Shown: positions 17,235 to 26,944, counted from the stretch's first letter. The stretch is DNA of 64,000 nucleotides from Gluconacetobacter tumulisoli (GCF_014174155.1 NZ_JABEQM010000002.1:1-64000); one strand, 5' to 3'. Notes: a model not told the origin generated them from the letters alone. Numbers and translations: made by a program.

Positions 17235-19055
17235 TCAGTTGGACGCGGCCTTGCCGCGCTTCTTGCGCTCATGCGGGTCGAGGTAGCGCTTGCGGATACG
17301 CACCGCCGACGGCGTGACCTCGACCAGCTCATCGTCCTCGATATAGGCGATCGCCTGCTCCAGGCTCATCTTGCGCGGCGGCGTCAGCAGCAGCGCCTCA
17401 TCCTTGCCGGCGGCGCGGATGTTCGTCAGCTTCTTTTCGCGGACGGCGTTCACGTCCAGGTCGTTCTCGCGCGAATGTTCGCCGATAATCATGCCGACAT
17501 AGACCTTCTCGCCGGCATCGACGAACAGCGTCCCGCGATCCTGCAACGAGTACAGCGAATACTGCGTCGTCGCCCCGTCTTCCGACGAGATCAGCGACCC
17601 GTTGCGGCGGCCCTCGATCGGCCCGGCCCAGGGCTGGTAGCCCGCGAACAGGCGGTTCATGATGCCCGTGCCGCGCGTGTCGGTCAGGAATTCGCCGTGA
17701 TAGCCGATCAGGCCGCGCGACGGGATCAGGAAGGTCAGGCGCACCTTGCCGCCGCCCGACGGCTGCATGTCCTGCATCAGGCCCTTGCGGAGGGCCATCT
17801 TCTCGACCACGACGCCCGAATAGGGCTCGTCCACGTCGATCAGGGCCTCCTCGAACGGCTCCTCGCGCTCACCGGTTTCCTCGTTGGTGTGGAACAGCAC
17901 GCGCGGGCGGCCGATCGTCAGTTCGAAGCCCTCGCGGCGCATCTGCTCGATCAGCACGCCAAGCTGCAGTTCCCCGCGGCCCGCCACCTCGAACGCCTCG
18001 CTCTCGGGGCTGTCGGTCACGCGGATGGCGATGTTGCCCTCGGTTTCCTTGAACAGGCGGTCGCGGATCTGGCGCGATGTCACCTTCTTGCCCTCGCGGC
18101 CGCCCAGCGGGCCATCGTTCAGGCGGAAGGTCATCGACAGGGTCGGCGGATCGACGGGGGTCGAGGCCAGCGGCTCGGTCACCTCGGGCGAGGCGATGGT
18201 CTCGGGGATCGTGGCCTCGGAAAGACCCGCGACGGCGATGATGTCCCCGGCCTCGGCCTCGTCCACCGGCACCCGGTCCAGGCCGCGGAACGACAGCAGC
18301 TTGGTCAGGCGTCCGGTCTCGACGACCGACCCGTCGGGGCGCAGCACGCGCACCGGCATGTTCACCTTCGCGCGGCCCTGCTCCACCCGGCCGGTCAGCA
18401 CGCGGCCCAGGAAGTTGTCGTTTTCCAGGATGGTCGCGACCATGGCGAAGGGCGCGTCCTTGTCCACCGTCGGCGCCGGCACATGCCGCACGATCAGGTC
18501 GAACATCGGCGACAGGTCCTTGCGCGCGCCTTCCAGTTCCTCATCCGCCCAGCCCTGGCGGCCCGAGGCGTAGAGCATCGGGAAGTCGAGCTGCTCGTCG
18601 TTCGCGCCCAGGGCGGCGAACAGGTCGAAGATCTCGTTGTGCACCTCGTCGGGGCGGGCGTCGCCGCGGTCGATCTTGTTCACGACCACGATCGGCTTCA
18701 GGCCGCGCGCCAGGGCCTTGCCGACCACGAACTTGGTCTGCGGCAGGGCGCCCTCGGCGGCGTCGACCAGCACGACGGCTCCGTCGACCATGCTCAGGAT
18801 CCGCTCGACCTCGCCGCCGAAATCGGCGTGGCCCGGCGTATCGATGATGTTGATGCGGGTGTCCTTCCAGACGACCGACGTGCACTTGGCCAGGATCGTG
18901 ATGCCGCGCTCACGCTCCAGGTCGTTGCTGTCCATCGCGCGCTCGGCCACGTGCTGGTTCTCGCGGAACGAGCCCGACTGCTTCAGAAGCTGGTCCACCA
19001 GCGTGGTTTTGCCATGGTCGACGTGCGCGATGATGGCGATATTGCGGATATCCAT
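17235..19055 (-). CDS. typA: Translational GTPase TypA/BipA
   Basis: A 606-residue EF-G-like GTPase. G1 motif IIAHVDHGKTTLVDQLL, switch region RERGITILAKC, DTPGHADFGGEVER and NKIDRGDARPDEV all lie in the first 150 residues, and the C-terminus holds the BipA-specific segment RGLIGYHGEFLTDTRGTGI. It binds ribosomes and assists assembly, especially under stress or cold. The MDIRNIAI start is chosen because it matches the family N-terminus; a GTG 33 nt upstream is in frame. It is a single gene followed downstream by about 270 nt without a gene before the small secreted protein. Confidence 0.96.
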   Translation of the reverse strand: MDIRNIAIIAHVDHGKTTLVDQLLKQSGSFRENQHVAERAMDSNDLERERGITILAKCTSVVWKDTRINIIDTPGHADFGGEVERILSMVDGAVVLVDAAEGALPQTKFVVGKALARGLKPIVVVNKIDRGDARPDEVHNEIFDLFAALGANDEQLDFPMLYASGRQGWADEELEGARKDLSPMFDLIVRHVPAPTVDKDAPFAMVATILENDNFLGRVLTGRVEQGRAKVNMPVRVLRPDGSVVETGRLTKLLSFRGLDRVPVDEAEAGDIIAVAGLSEATIPETIASPEVTEPLASTPVDPPTLSMTFRLNDGPLGGREGKKVTSRQIRDRLFKETEGNIAIRVTDSPESEAFEVAGRGELQLGVLIEQMRREGFELTIGRPRVLFHTNEETGEREEPFEEALIDVDEPYSGVVVEKMALRKGLMQDMQPSGGGKVRLTFLIPSRGLIGYHGEFLTDTRGTGIMNRLFAGYQPWAGPIEGRRNGSLISSEDGATTQYSLYSLQDRGTLFVDAGEKVYVGMIIGEHSRENDLDVNAVREKKLTNIRAAGKDEALLLTPPRKMSLEQAIAYIEDDELVEVTPSAVRIRKRYLDPHERKKRGKAASN

Positions 19056-19311
19056 AACGTGTGTGACCTGACTTCCTTCGCGGGGCACCCGGCGGGCGCG
19101 CCGGCCGGCCCGGGCGCCCTTGCGTCACGGACAGGACCGACAGATGATTCCGTATTCCCGGGGTTGATAGAGGGGACGCACGCGGATTGCACGCGAAACT
19201 TCATGCCCCCACCGCCCGGCGGGGGCGCGCCCCGCGCGCAGCGGCACGCGCGCCAGCGTCGGGCGATGATGCGAAACCGTCCCCCGGCCCCGCCGGCCCG
19301 TGAAGGAGCCC

Positions 19312-20328
19312 ATGCCGATACCCCCCGCCCGCATCGTCGTCGAGGACCTGCACAAGACCTACCGCATCGCCACGCGGGCGGCGACGTCCCCGCGCCCGTG
19401 GCCGTTCGCGCGCCGCGCCTGGCGCACCATCGAGGCCCTGCGCGGGGTCAGTTTCGTCATCGAGCCCGGGACGATCACCGGCCTGATCGGACCCAACGGG
19501 GCGGGGAAATCCACCGCGATCAAAATCCTGTCGGGCATCCTGCGGCCCAGCGCCGGCCATGTCTCGGTCGGCGGGCTGGTGCCCTGGGCCGACCGCATCC
19601 GCCATGTGGGACGAATCGGCGTGGTCTTCGGCCAGCGGTCGCAATTGTGGTGGGACCTGCCGGTCGAGGGCGGGTTCGCGCTGCTGCGCGACATCTACCG
19701 CGTGCCGCCCGACAGGTACCGCGCCCGCCGCGACCGGCTGGTGGACACGCTGGGACTGCGCGACATCCTGGACCAGCCGGTCCGCCAGCTGTCGCTGGGC
19801 CAGCGGATGCGCGCCGAACTGGCGGCGGCGCTGCTGCACGCCCCGCCCCTGCTGATCCTGGACGAACCGACCATCGGCCTGGATGCGCCGTCCAAGCTGG
19901 CGGTGCGCGCCTTCGTCCAGGAACTGAACCGGACCGAGGGCACGACCGTCCTGCTGACGACCCACGACATGCACGATATCGAGGCCCTGGCCGGGCGGGT
20001 CATCGTCATCGGCCATGGGCGGGTACTGGCGGACAGCCCGTTCGAGACCCTGCGCGCCACCACCCTGTCGGGCCGCCGGCTGACGGCGGAATTCGACGGT
20101 CCGGCGCCCCCGCTGCTTCTGCCCGACGGGGTGACGCCCCTGTCGCAGGGCGGGCAGGTCCTGGAACTCGGCTTCGACCCGGCGCGGATCGCGGCGGCCG
20201 ACCTGATCCGCGCTCTGGCCTCCGCCGCCGACATGCATGGCGTGGTCCTGTCCGATGTCAGCATCACCCGCCCGTCGATCGAGGAAGTCATCAGCCGGTT
20301 CTACGAACGTCATGGGGCGGCCGGATGA
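19312..20328 (+). CDS. ABC-2 type exporter, ATP-binding protein
   Basis: A 338-residue ATPase. Walker A GLIGPNGAGKSTAIKIL, signature VRQLSLGQRMRAELAAALLH and Walker B LLILDEPTIGLDAPSKLAV are all intact, followed by a roughly 100-residue C-terminal extension typical of the COG4586 drug/lipid-export class. It starts at ATG 19312 with AAGGAG 5 nt upstream; a GTG at 19300 is also in frame. The stop overlaps the first permease gene by 4 nt, and that gene overlaps the second permease, giving a complete three-gene transporter operon. The substrate cannot be told from sequence. Confidence 0.92.
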   Translation: MPIPPARIVVEDLHKTYRIATRAATSPRPWPFARRAWRTIEALRGVSFVIEPGTITGLIGPNGAGKSTAIKILSGILRPSAGHVSVGGLVPWADRIRHVGRIGVVFGQRSQLWWDLPVEGGFALLRDIYRVPPDRYRARRDRLVDTLGLRDILDQPVRQLSLGQRMRAELAAALLHAPPLLILDEPTIGLDAPSKLAVRAFVQELNRTEGTTVLLTTHDMHDIEALAGRVIVIGHGRVLADSPFETLRATTLSGRRLTAEFDGPAPPLLLPDGVTPLSQGGQVLELGFDPARIAAADLIRALASAADMHGVVLSDVSITRPSIEEVISRFYERHGAAG

Positions 20329-21152
20329 CACCCGCGGACCTGACGGCCTACCTGTCCGCATTCCGCGCGCGCTGGCAGGTCACGCTGCAGTACCGCGCGG
20401 CGGCGCTGGCCGGGGTCGTGACCCAGATCTGGTGGGGCGCGATCAACCTGATGGTCTACGCGGCCTTCTATGGCGGGACGTCCGCCGCCCCGCTGACCCT
20501 GCCCCAGACGATATCCTATGTCTGGATCATGCAGGGTACCCTGGCGCTGATGCCCTGGGGGTGCGATCCCGACATCGCCGACGCGGTACGCAGCGGCGCG
20601 GTGGCGCATGACCTGCTGCGCCCCGTCGATCCCTGGTGGTGGTGGTTCTGCCGTGCCGCGGCCCGTATCCTGGGCCGGCTGCTGCCCCGGGCGGTCCTAA
20701 TGGCGGGGTTCGCGGGCGTCCTCCTGCCGCTGGCGGGGCTGGATCGCTGGGCGCTGCACCTGCCGCCGAGGGTCGCCGACGCCGCCCTGTTCGGCGTCTC
20801 GATCGTCCTGGGGCTGCTGCTGTCGGCCTGCATCACGGTGCTGCTGAACGTCGCGACCGTGCGCACGCTCTCCCCCCTGGGCGCCAATGCCGTCATCACG
20901 CCGCTGTCGCTGATCCTGTCGGGAAACATGCTGCCGCTGGCGCTGTTTCCCGCCGCCGTGCAGCATCTGCTGCTGCTTCAGCCCTTCGCGGGACTGGGCG
21001 ACCTGCCCTGCCGGTTCTGGCTGGGCACGCTTCATGGCCCGTGGGCTGCGGCGGCCCTGGCGCAGCAGGTCGCCTGGATCGTCGCGCTGACCTGGGGCGG
21101 ACGGCTGGCGTTGCGCCGGACGCTCTGTCAACTGGAGGTCCAGGGCGGATGA
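20325..21152 (+). CDS. ABC-2 type exporter permease, first subunit
   Basis: A 275-residue integral membrane protein with about six hydrophobic segments, for example AALAGVVTQIWWGAINLMVY, VLMAGFAGVLLPLAGL and FGVSIVLGLLLSACITVLL. It resembles the COG4587 permeases that pair with COG4586 ATPases. It overlaps the ATPase gene upstream and the second permease downstream by 4 nt each, so the three are translationally coupled and probably form one exporter in the inner membrane. Confidence 0.85.
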   Translation: MTPADLTAYLSAFRARWQVTLQYRAAALAGVVTQIWWGAINLMVYAAFYGGTSAAPLTLPQTISYVWIMQGTLALMPWGCDPDIADAVRSGAVAHDLLRPVDPWWWWFCRAAARILGRLLPRAVLMAGFAGVLLPLAGLDRWALHLPPRVADAALFGVSIVLGLLLSACITVLLNVATVRTLSPLGANAVITPLSLILSGNMLPLALFPAAVQHLLLLQPFAGLGDLPCRFWLGTLHGPWAAAALAQQVAWIVALTWGGRLALRRTLCQLEVQGG

Positions 21153-21946
21153 GCGGCCTGTCGCTCTGGCTGCGCTATGCCCGCGCCTCGCTGGCCGGGC
21201 AGGTCCGCTATCCGGGGGCCTTCGCGCTGCAAATGGCCGGGCATTTTGCCACCACCCTCCTGGCGTTCGCCGGCATCTGGATCCTGTTCCGCCGGTTCGG
21301 GAGCCTGCATGGCTGGACGGTGGGACAGGTCGCACTGTTCTACGGGCTGGTGAATATCGAATTCGCCATCGCCGAAATGGCCGGGCGCGGGTTCGAGATC
21401 TTCGGCGACGCCTTCCTGCGCACGGGCGAATTCGACCGCATCCTGCTGCGTCCGCGCTGGACGGTCCTGCAGGTCCTGGGGCACCAGTTCCGTCTGCGTC
21501 CCCTGGCGCGTCTGGCGCAGGGGGCGGCGATCCTGGCGCTGGGCCTGGCGGCGACGCCGGTGCGGCCGGCCCTCTTCACCGCGCCGATGCTGGCATGGGC
21601 CGTGGGCGGGGGCGTCGCCTTCTTCCTGGGCGTGCTGATCGGCCAGGCGGCCCTGTCGTTCCGCACGCTCGAAAGCCTGGAAATCGTGAACGTGCTGACC
21701 TATGGCGGGGTCGAGGCCGGACAATATCCGTTCGACCTCTATGCCGGGTGGTTCCGGGTGCTGATGACATGGATCGCCCCGCTGGGCGCCGTCACCTATT
21801 ATCCCGTCCTGGCGATCCTCGACCACCCCGGCGTGCCCCCGCCCGCGATCGCCCCCCTGGCCCCCGGCCTGGGATATCTCTTCCTGGGGGCGATGCTGCT
21901 GTACTGGCAGAGTGCGGTCAGGCGCCATGCCTCCAGCGGAAGCTGA
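21149..21946 (+). CDS. ABC-2 type exporter permease, second subunit
   Basis: A 265-residue membrane protein with about six predicted helices (for example FATTLLAFAGIWILFRRFG and GYLFLGAMLLYW near the end) and a conserved-looking hydrophilic GEFDRILLRPRWTVLQVLG stretch, as in COG3694 permeases. It is the last gene of the three-gene exporter operon and converges with the kinase gene at 21979, leaving only about 30 nt between the stops. Confidence 0.85.
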   Translation: MSGLSLWLRYARASLAGQVRYPGAFALQMAGHFATTLLAFAGIWILFRRFGSLHGWTVGQVALFYGLVNIEFAIAEMAGRGFEIFGDAFLRTGEFDRILLRPRWTVLQVLGHQFRLRPLARLAQGAAILALGLAATPVRPALFTAPMLAWAVGGGVAFFLGVLIGQAALSFRTLESLEIVNVLTYGGVEAGQYPFDLYAGWFRVLMTWIAPLGAVTYYPVLAILDHPGVPPPAIAPLAPGLGYLFLGAMLLYWQSAVRRHASSGS

Positions 21947-21978
21947 TCCCCGAACGGGATCACCCTACGGAAGAAACG

Positions 21979-23001
21979 TTATAATTCCATATCCTGGCGC
22001 AGATTGACCAGCGGCCGCGCGCCATAATGGGAAATGATCTCGGACGCTGCAACGCTGCCCAGGCGCCCGCATTCCGCGAGCGACCGGCCCGACGTCCATC
22101 CGGCCAGGAAGCCGGCGGCATAGGCGTCGCCCGCGCCCGTCGTATCCACCACCTGGGTCGCCACGGGTGCGACGTCGATCCGCTCGCCGGCACGGATGAT
22201 GACGCTGCCCCTTCCCGACCGCGTCAGGACCGCGAAATGCGTGTCGGCGGCGGCATGTTCCATCGCCGTCTCGAAATCCTCGGTCTGGTACAGCGAGCAG
22301 ACCTCCTCCTCGTTCGCGAAGAGAATGTCGATATGGCCATGCACCAGGTCGCGGAAGGCGGCGCGGTGGCGCGCCACGCAGAACGGATCGGACAGCGAGA
22401 GCGCGACCTGCCGCCCGGCCGCATGCGCCAGCGACGCGGCCCGGCGAAAGGCCTCCTGCGCGTGCGGCGGATCGAACAGATAGCCTTCCAGGTAAGTCAC
22501 GCGGGCGCTGGCCACCACCTCGGCCAGCACGTCCTCTGGCCCGAACGACACGCAGGCCCCAAGATAGGTGTTCATCGTCCGCTGCCCGTCCGGCGTCACC
22601 AGGACTAGGCAGCGCGCGGTCGGCTGCCCGTCGGCGACGTGCCCGGTCAGGAAGCTGGAGGGAAAGAAGATGCCCGACCCCTGCAGGTCGGCCGCGAAGG
22701 CCCGGCCCGGGGCATCGTCCGCGACCTTGCCCAGATACGCCACCCGCGCCCCCATGTTGGCGGCCACGACGCAGGTGTTCGCGGCCGATCCGCCGCCCAT
22801 TTCCTTTTCGCGATGGATCAGGGTGTACAGCTTCTCGGCCTGCGCCGCGTCGATCAGCGTCATGCTGCCGGGGACCATGTCGTGGTCCAGCAGGAACGAC
22901 GGGTCGACCGGGGCCAGGACGTCGATGATCGCGTTCCCGATCCCCAGCAGATCGAAGCGGCATTCCGCCGCCGGCCCCGCGACCCCGTTCTTCGCGTCCA
23001 T
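21979..23001 (-). CDS. PfkB-family kinase, probable adenosine kinase
   Basis: A 340-residue ribokinase-fold enzyme. The N-terminus LLGIGNAIIDVLAPVDPSFL, the substrate motif GGGSAANTC and the C-terminal PfkB signature VDTTGAGDAYAAGFLAGW with its catalytic Asp are all present. The sequence is closest in style to the alphaproteobacterial group annotated as adenosine kinase (ATP-dependent phosphorylation of adenosine to AMP); another sugar or nucleoside substrate is possible. The start ATG has AGGAGGG about 7 nt upstream. It stands alone, transcribed towards the exporter operon. Confidence 0.83.
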   Translation of the reverse strand: MDAKNGVAGPAAECRFDLLGIGNAIIDVLAPVDPSFLLDHDMVPGSMTLIDAAQAEKLYTLIHREKEMGGGSAANTCVVAANMGARVAYLGKVADDAPGRAFAADLQGSGIFFPSSFLTGHVADGQPTARCLVLVTPDGQRTMNTYLGACVSFGPEDVLAEVVASARVTYLEGYLFDPPHAQEAFRRAASLAHAAGRQVALSLSDPFCVARHRAAFRDLVHGHIDILFANEEEVCSLYQTEDFETAMEHAAADTHFAVLTRSGRGSVIIRAGERIDVAPVATQVVDTTGAGDAYAAGFLAGWTSGRSLAECGRLGSVAASEIISHYGARPLVNLRQDMEL

Positions 23002-23265
23002 GTCCGTCCCTCCTGTCGGCGGGCCGGATCCTTCCTGGCGCCGCGCCATCAAATAACCAATATCGTCAACCACAAGCCCCCCTTCGCTAACACCGGGACG
23101 AAGGGGTCGCAATGGCGCACATTTCATGTCGGTAAGCTTGGCCCTTCGCCCTTGTTCAGTCCCGACCCGTGCGTGTAATCGTACTGCACAGCGGTTTTTT
23201 GCAATCCATGTCCCAGCCTGTCCGGGCCCCCGCCCGGGAGCATCATAGAATTCAGCGGGGTACCT

Positions 23266-23916
23266 TTGTTCAAACGACGCAAGCCCGAAGACGAGAAACC
23301 GGTCCGCCCGGCCAATCCGCAGACGAGTTTCCCGCCGCCGCCGTCGGGGGGCCCGTCCGCGCGCCCTGCCGCTGCATTCCCCCCTTCCGTTCCGTCCAAG
23401 GAGACCGCGCCAATGGCCCGCGCCCCGTTCCCTCCCGCCCCGTCCCCCGCCGCCCCCGGGGCACAGCCCCCCGCCCGCCCGGGCGCGCCCCAGGCCGCCC
23501 GCAAGGACAATACGGAGCGCCGGACCCTGGTGGTCGGACGCGGCATCAGCGTGCAGGGCACCATCCAGGACGCCGAACGCCTGGTGGTCGAGGGCACCGT
23601 CGAATCCTCGATGATCCACGCGGCGGAGCTCCTGGTCGCCCAGGGCGGCATGTTCCGCGGTGAGATCGAGGTCGAGGACGCGGACCTGGCCGGTACCATC
23701 GACGGCACGCTGACCGTGCGCGGCAGCCTGACCATCCGGGCGACCGGGCGATTGATCGGCAAGGCCAAATGCCGCCGCCTGCAGGTCGAGGATGGCGGCC
23801 AGGTCACCGGCCAACTGGAGATGATCACCGGTGCCAGCCCGCTGCCCAGCGGCCTGGACACGGCCCCGGCCCCGGTGGCCGCCCCGCCGGAGCTGATCGA
23901 ACCCGAAACCCCCTGA
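23266..23916 (+). CDS. Bactofilin family protein
   Basis: A 216-residue bactofilin (DUF583). Residues 1-85 are a disordered Pro/Ala-rich tail. Residues about 85-190 are the beta-helical core, with repeated short strands such as LVVGRGISVQGTIQDAERLVVEGTVESS and GTIDGTLTVRGSLTIRATGRLIGKAKCRRLQVED. Bactofilins polymerise into membrane-associated scaffolds that place cell-wall or polarity proteins. The start is a TTG giving MFKRRKPEDEKP; I see no ATG or GTG in frame close by and no strong ribosome binding site. A bidirectional terminator separates it from gcrA. Confidence 0.88.
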   Translation: MFKRRKPEDEKPVRPANPQTSFPPPPSGGPSARPAAAFPPSVPSKETAPMARAPFPPAPSPAAPGAQPPARPGAPQAARKDNTERRTLVVGRGISVQGTIQDAERLVVEGTVESSMIHAAELLVAQGGMFRGEIEVEDADLAGTIDGTLTVRGSLTIRATGRLIGKAKCRRLQVEDGGQVTGQLEMITGASPLPSGLDTAPAPVAAPPELIEPETP

Positions 23917-23967
23917 CCTGCCCCCGCCCGCCGATCCCTCGGCGGGCCACGCGGCTGGCATGGTCAA

Positions 23968-24010
23968 AAAAAAGCCGTTGCGGACCGACAGGTTCCGCAA
24001 CGGCTTTTTT
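23968..24010. terminator. Bidirectional terminator between bactofilin gene and gcrA
   Basis: A long stem (AAAAGCCGTTGCGGA with its complement, about 9-nt loop) flanked by A-run and T-run, placed between two converging genes; it can end transcription from both sides. Confidence 0.9.
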
Positions 24011-24041
24011 CTCTTCCGCCCCATCGGGACGGAAGACGCAT

Positions 24042-24728
24042 TCAGGCGACGTTGTCGCGCCGGTCGCGCAGTTTTACGTACGCAAGCTGGGCGTGCTCCA
24101 CGCAATACGGCTTGCCCGGCACCGGCGTCGCGCCGCAGAAATGAAAGCCCGGCGTGCCCGGATCGCCCAGCGGCCAGCAGCATGTCAGGCCGCTGCGACG
24201 CGGGGCGGGCGCCGCGACAGCGCGCAGCGGCACGCGGACCTCGGGACGGGCGGCAGGTACGGCGGGCTGGTCCGCCGGGGCGGCAGCGGCCGGCGTCCCG
24301 GCCTGCGATGCCTCAACCGGGGCGGGCGTAACCGGAGGGGCCGCCGGAACCGGGGCGGCGGGACGCGCGATCTCGGTCAGGGTGGCCGCGACGGGACGGA
24401 TCTCCGCCACCGGCTGTGGCGGCTGGACCGTCACAGGGGGCCGATCGACCGCTTCGGTAGGCGCGACGGGCGTCGACACGGCGGGGGCCGCCACGACCGG
24501 AGCTGGCGCGACACCAGTCGGCGCCGAGGGGGCCTCGACCGTCGGACGGGCCGATGCCGCCGGCCTGCGGATCGGGGACGGACGCGCCTGCAGGCCGAGG
24601 CGATGCGCCTTGCCTACGACCGCGTTCTTCGTCACCGCCAGCTGCCGACCGATTTCAGCTGTCGACAGCCCCTGCTGCCAGAGCTCGCGGAGACGCGCGA
24701 TCGTCTCCTCGGTCCATTCCATTGCCAT
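24042..24728 (-). CDS. gcrA: GcrA cell cycle regulator
   Basis: A 228-residue GcrA. The N-terminal DNA-binding part MEWTEETIARLRELWQQGLS with TAEIGRQLAVTKNAVVGKAHRLGL is the family hallmark. A long Ala/Pro/Thr-rich linker follows, then the cysteine-rich C-terminus RRSGLTCCWPLGDPGTPGFH ending PYCVEHAQLAYVKL. GcrA binds sigma70 holoenzyme at promoters methylated at GANTC and controls cell-cycle genes in alphaproteobacteria. I chose ATG 24728 (two codons before MEW) because AGGAG sits 7 nt upstream. The linker is longer than in Caulobacter. A GAATC site lies about 130 bp upstream. Confidence 0.93.
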   Translation of the reverse strand: MAMEWTEETIARLRELWQQGLSTAEIGRQLAVTKNAVVGKAHRLGLQARPSPIRRPAASARPTVEAPSAPTGVAPAPVVAAPAVSTPVAPTEAVDRPPVTVQPPQPVAEIRPVAATLTEIARPAAPVPAAPPVTPAPVEASQAGTPAAAAPADQPAVPAARPEVRVPLRAVAAPAPRRSGLTCCWPLGDPGTPGFHFCGATPVPGKPYCVEHAQLAYVKLRDRRDNVA

Positions 24729-25005
24729 GCCACCTCTCCTGACGAAGAATGAGCGGAAATTAGGCTTATCTTGTGGTCCACTCAACCATTCCACCACAAA
24801 ATCTTGTGGACAAGGCTGGGCATAACCTGTTCACAACCCCTGTAAAAGCAGTGTGTGAATCGTCGAAGCCTGGTTCAAAATTCGTTCTGCCGCGCAACAG
24901 CGCGTGCTGTGCGACACGCCCGGCATGTATTTCGAAGCGCCGCCAGCCAGGGAAGCCGGAAAACGCGCGTCGGATCGCCGCCGGCGGGCATGTGCAAACA
25001 GGGTC

Positions 25006-26187
25006 TCAGGCGCGAATGCGCTTTACCCGACTGCCATCGACACCCAGCAGCATCTGCCCGGCCTTCAGCGCCAGCGCATCGTCGCCGAAGACCTTCCGGC
25101 GCCAGCCGGTCATCAGCGGCAGGTCGGGTTCGGCCTCCAGCGCCAGGCGGTCCAGATCCTCGGACGACGCCACCAGGCGGGGGGCCACGTCATGCTGTTC
25201 GCAGCACGCGGCCAGCAGTACCTTCAGCAACGCGACCAGCGCGGGCGACGGCCGGGGGCCATCCTTGCCCCGCGCCTGGCGCGGCAGGGCAGCGTCGGGC
25301 AGCGCCCGGGCGGCGGCCACCGCCTCCAGCAGGCCCGCGCCGCTGCGGCCCTCGGCGAACCCGCGCGATACACCGCGGATACGCGCCAGGGCATCGGCAT
25401 CCGCCGGCGCCGTCGCGGCGATTTCCAACAGGCTTTCGTCCTTCAGCAACCGCTGGCGCGGCACGTTCACACGCTGGGCCTCGCGCTCGCGCCATGCGGC
25501 GATCGCGCGCAGGGTGCCCAGCATGCGCCGGTTCGACGTCCGGGGCCGCATCCTCTCCCACAAGGTCTCGGGGTCCGGACGGAAGGTCGCGGGATCGGAC
25601 AGTACCGCCAGTTCGGCGGACACCCATTCCATCCGTCCTTCCCGCTCCAGACGCTCCAGCAGCAATTCGTAGACGGCGCGCAGGTGGGTGACGTCGGCGG
25701 CGGCGTAGCTGATCTGCGCGTCCGACAGCGGCCGCGCCGACCAGTCCGAAAACCGGTGCGTCTTGTCGATATGCGCGCCCACCAGGGACGCGACCAGATT
25801 GTCGTACCCGACCTGATCGCCATACCCCGCGACCATTGCCGCAACCTGCGTGTCGAACAGCGCCGCCGGCAGGCGGCCGAAGATATGCAGGAAGATCTCC
25901 AGGTCCTGCCGGGCGGCATGGAAGACCTTGACGACCTGCGCATCGTCCAGCAGCACGCCCAGCGGCGCCAGGTCTAGGTCCGGCGCACACGTATCGACCA
26001 CAACCACTTCGGCGCGGCCGGCCAGCTGCACCAGGCACAGTTCGGGCCAATAGGTCCGTTCGCGCACGAATTCCGTGTCGATGGTGACGAAGGGTTCCTG
26101 CCGCAGCCTGTCGACGACCGCCGTCAGTTCGTCAGTAGTGGTAATGAGGACAGGATCGGGGAAACCCGCTGAGGATGCGCGTGCCAT
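25006..26187 (-). CDS. rnd: Ribonuclease D
   Basis: A 393-residue 3'-5' exoribonuclease. The DEDD motifs are visible: FVTIDTEFVRERTYWPEL (Exo I), VVKVFHAARQDLEIFLH (Exo II) and ISYAAADVTHLRAVYELL (Exo III, with the DEDDy tyrosine). An HRDC-type region follows from about residue 210 (LGTLRAIAAWREREAQRVNVP). RNase D trims tRNA precursors and other small RNAs. It is monocistronic, starts at ATG 26187, and diverges from queF. Confidence 0.94.
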   Translation of the reverse strand: MARASSAGFPDPVLITTTDELTAVVDRLRQEPFVTIDTEFVRERTYWPELCLVQLAGRAEVVVVDTCAPDLDLAPLGVLLDDAQVVKVFHAARQDLEIFLHIFGRLPAALFDTQVAAMVAGYGDQVGYDNLVASLVGAHIDKTHRFSDWSARPLSDAQISYAAADVTHLRAVYELLLERLEREGRMEWVSAELAVLSDPATFRPDPETLWERMRPRTSNRRMLGTLRAIAAWREREAQRVNVPRQRLLKDESLLEIAATAPADADALARIRGVSRGFAEGRSGAGLLEAVAAARALPDAALPRQARGKDGPRPSPALVALLKVLLAACCEQHDVAPRLVASSEDLDRLALEAEPDLPLMTGWRRKVFGDDALALKAGQMLLGVDGSRVKRIRA

Positions 26188-26329
26188 GTCGTCCTGTTAT
26201 CATGGCCCGATACCGGCGCGAAGGCTCCGGCGGGCGAAAAACTGCCGCTTGACGGCGGGAAGGCCGCTCTGACATCACCCGGCCCGACGGGCGGCCCGGC
26301 CGCCCCACGGCAAGCAAAGGACACGCGAC

Positions 26330-26809
26330 GTGAGCGCACCCCCCCGCCCGGACGACGGCAGCCAGACGCTGACCCAGCTTGGACAGGCCACGATCCAGCC
26401 CACCAGTCCCGGGGAGGCGACGCTGGAGCGTGTTCCGGCCCCCTATCCCGACCGTCGCTATCTGGTCCGCTTCACCGCGCCGGAATTCACCTCGCTCTGC
26501 CCCGTGACCGGCCAGCCCGATTTCGCGCATCTCGTCATCGACTACGTCCCCGACCAGTGGATCGTCGAAAGCAAGTCGCTGAAGCTGTTCCTGACCAGCT
26601 TCCGCAACCATGGCGCGTTCCACGAATCCTGCTCGGTCCAGATCGCGACCACGCTGGTGGACCTGCTGTCGCCGGTCTGGCTGCGGATCGGCGCCTACTG
26701 GTATCCGCGCGGCGGCATGCCCATCGACGTGTTCTGGCAGACCGGCGCGCCGCCGGAAGGGGTGTGGATTCCGCCCCAGGATGTGCCCGGTTATCGTGGG
26801 CGGGGGTGA
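26330..26809 (+). CDS. queF: NADPH-dependent preQ0 reductase QueF
   Basis: A 159-residue monomodular (YkvM-type) Que[21 protein letters not shown] contains the catalytic Cys57 and Asp64, [20 protein letters not shown] is the substrate and NADPH-binding QueF motif with Glu80. It reduces 7-cyano-7-deazaguanine (preQ0) to preQ1 in queuosine synthesis, giving modified GUN-anticodon tRNAs. Translation starts at GTG 26330 with AAAGGA about 9 nt upstream. It is divergent from rnd, 142 nt apart. Confidence 0.95.
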   Translation: MSAPPRPDDGSQTLTQLGQATIQPTSPGEATLERVPAPYPDRRYLVRFTAPEFTSLCPVTGQPDFAHLVIDYVPDQWIVESKSLKLFLTSFRNHGAFHESCSVQIATTLVDLLSPVWLRIGAYWYPRGGMPIDVFWQTGAPPEGVWIPPQDVPGYRGRG

Positions 26810-26815
26810 GGGTAG

Positions 26816-26866
26816 GACAAGGGCTTTGCCCTTGACCCATCAAAGGGCCTAGACCTTTGGAAACCC
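26816..26866. repeat. REP-like double-palindrome element, copy A
   Basis: Two consecutive small palindromes (AAGGGCTTTGCCCTT, then CAAAGG-N7-CCTTTG) followed by GGAAACCC, located just after queF. The same arrangement, with sequence variation, occurs in the opposite orientation at 37246-37297, so this is a dispersed repeat family and not a private terminator. Confidence 0.6.
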
Positions 26867-26944
26867 AGGTTTTTATGAACGAGTGGGATGCAAGGGCCGA
26901 GGCCCTTGCGGGTTCGGGCAGGGCCGATCTTCCTTTTGCATACG

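Noticed and set aside
17271-19300. Long plus-strand frame running antisense through typA into the ABC operon
   Set aside because: The typA GTPase motifs on the minus strand are clear; the plus frame has no recognisable domain before it runs into the exporter ATPase region out of frame.
23002-24183. Upstream extension of the PfkB kinase frame
   Set aside because: It runs antisense through the bactofilin gene; the kinase N-terminus and a strong ribosome binding site fix the start at 23001.
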